From: Candidatus Omnitrophota bacterium
Lineage (GTDB): Bacteria; Omnitrophota; Gorgyraeia; JAHIPI01
DNA: 5,875 bases
NCBI GenBank assembly: GCA_030616695.1
Contig: JAUWWU010000068.1
Coordinates: forward strand, 1 to 5,875
Direction: 5' to 3'
The position numbers and the translations under genes were made by a program. The notes under the pieces are model-generated. The model did no database searches. It was not told where the DNA came from and saw only the letters and a list, made by a program, of their open reading frames with translations. Shown here piece by piece: positions 5,727-5,875 of the stretch. How positions within the stretch are numbered: the first letter of the stretch is position 1; every line of letters begins with the position of its first letter.

Positions 5727-5875
5727 ATGAAAAGAAATAATGAAGAGCGCATAAATTACACGAGTGAGAAGCAGGGCGAACTCTTCGCCGAATTCCAGGC
5801 GGCAAAGGTAAAAAAGGCCGGCCATTCCCTTAGAAGCAATATGATGTTCGGTAAAAAGGTCACCCTTGCCCTCTC
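5727..5875 (+). CDS. Unrecognised protein, N-terminal 49 residues only
   Basis: The reading frame from the ATG at 5727 stays open to the window edge (49 full codons). The visible part begins 'MKRNNEERINYTSEKQGELF' and is strongly charged and hydrophilic for about 40 residues, then turns more hydrophobic at 'FGKKVTLALS', where a membrane segment may begin just as the window ends. That would fit a cytoplasmic N-terminal tail followed by a transmembrane helix, but too little is visible to name a family. It is set apart from the upstream operon by the inverted-repeat element and has its own consensus-like promoter and ribosome site, so it is probably the first gene of a new transcription unit. 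Confidence that it is a real gene is good; its function is unknown. Confidence 0.7.
   Translation, partial: MKRNNEERINYTSEKQGELFAEFQAAKVKKAGHSLRSNMMFGKKVTLAL

Overview
The window reads as part of a compact, one-strand gene block from a Gram-negative-type bacterium. My best guess is a member of Candidatus Omnitrophota or a nearby uncultured lineage. This rests on frequent ATA and AGG/AGA codons, moderate GC, a small winged-helix protein with a 'PRGIATW' helix of a kind I associate with that group, an AsmA-like envelope protein, and an intergenic GGGGACGTTTCACTTT repeat. The assignment is an inference, because there is no rRNA or phylogenetic marker here.

Layout: bases 1-1461 are the 3' part of a multidomain sensor that is already open at base 1. 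It has a PocR-like Cys-containing sensor, a helical linker, a GAF domain and an HD-GYP domain. Two bases later comes a 94-residue winged-helix DNA-binding protein (1464-1748). It overlaps by ATGA a single-pass, AsmA-like envelope protein (1745-2461), which overlaps by 8 bases a 1001-residue UvrD/PcrA-type helicase fused to a Cas4/AddB-like PD-(D/E)XK nuclease with a four-Cys iron-sulfur site (2454-5459). These four genes are tightly coupled and probably cotranscribed. A 267-base gap follows, holding a two-copy 23-bp tandem repeat and an inverted copy that together frame a hairpin-rich element of about 145 bp. Then comes a consensus-like sigma70 promoter with an extended -10, and the first 49 codons of an unrecognised gene (5727-end).

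How the parts might work together: the first two genes look like a sensory or regulatory pair (sensor plus DNA-binding protein). The AsmA-like protein points to the cell envelope, and the helicase-nuclease to DNA end processing or repair. No single pathway obviously joins all four, so the operon may simply be a compact housekeeping cluster.

The strongest points for a second look are: (i) the HD-GYP domain keeps its name motifs but has lost several conserved metal or catalytic positions; (ii) an in-frame GTG with a strong, hairpin-embedded Shine-Dalgarno sequence sits exactly at the helicase/nuclease boundary and could yield a free-standing nuclease; (iii) the inverted-repeat element in the gap carries no transposase. 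I saw no CRISPR array, tRNA, rRNA or recognisable defence island.
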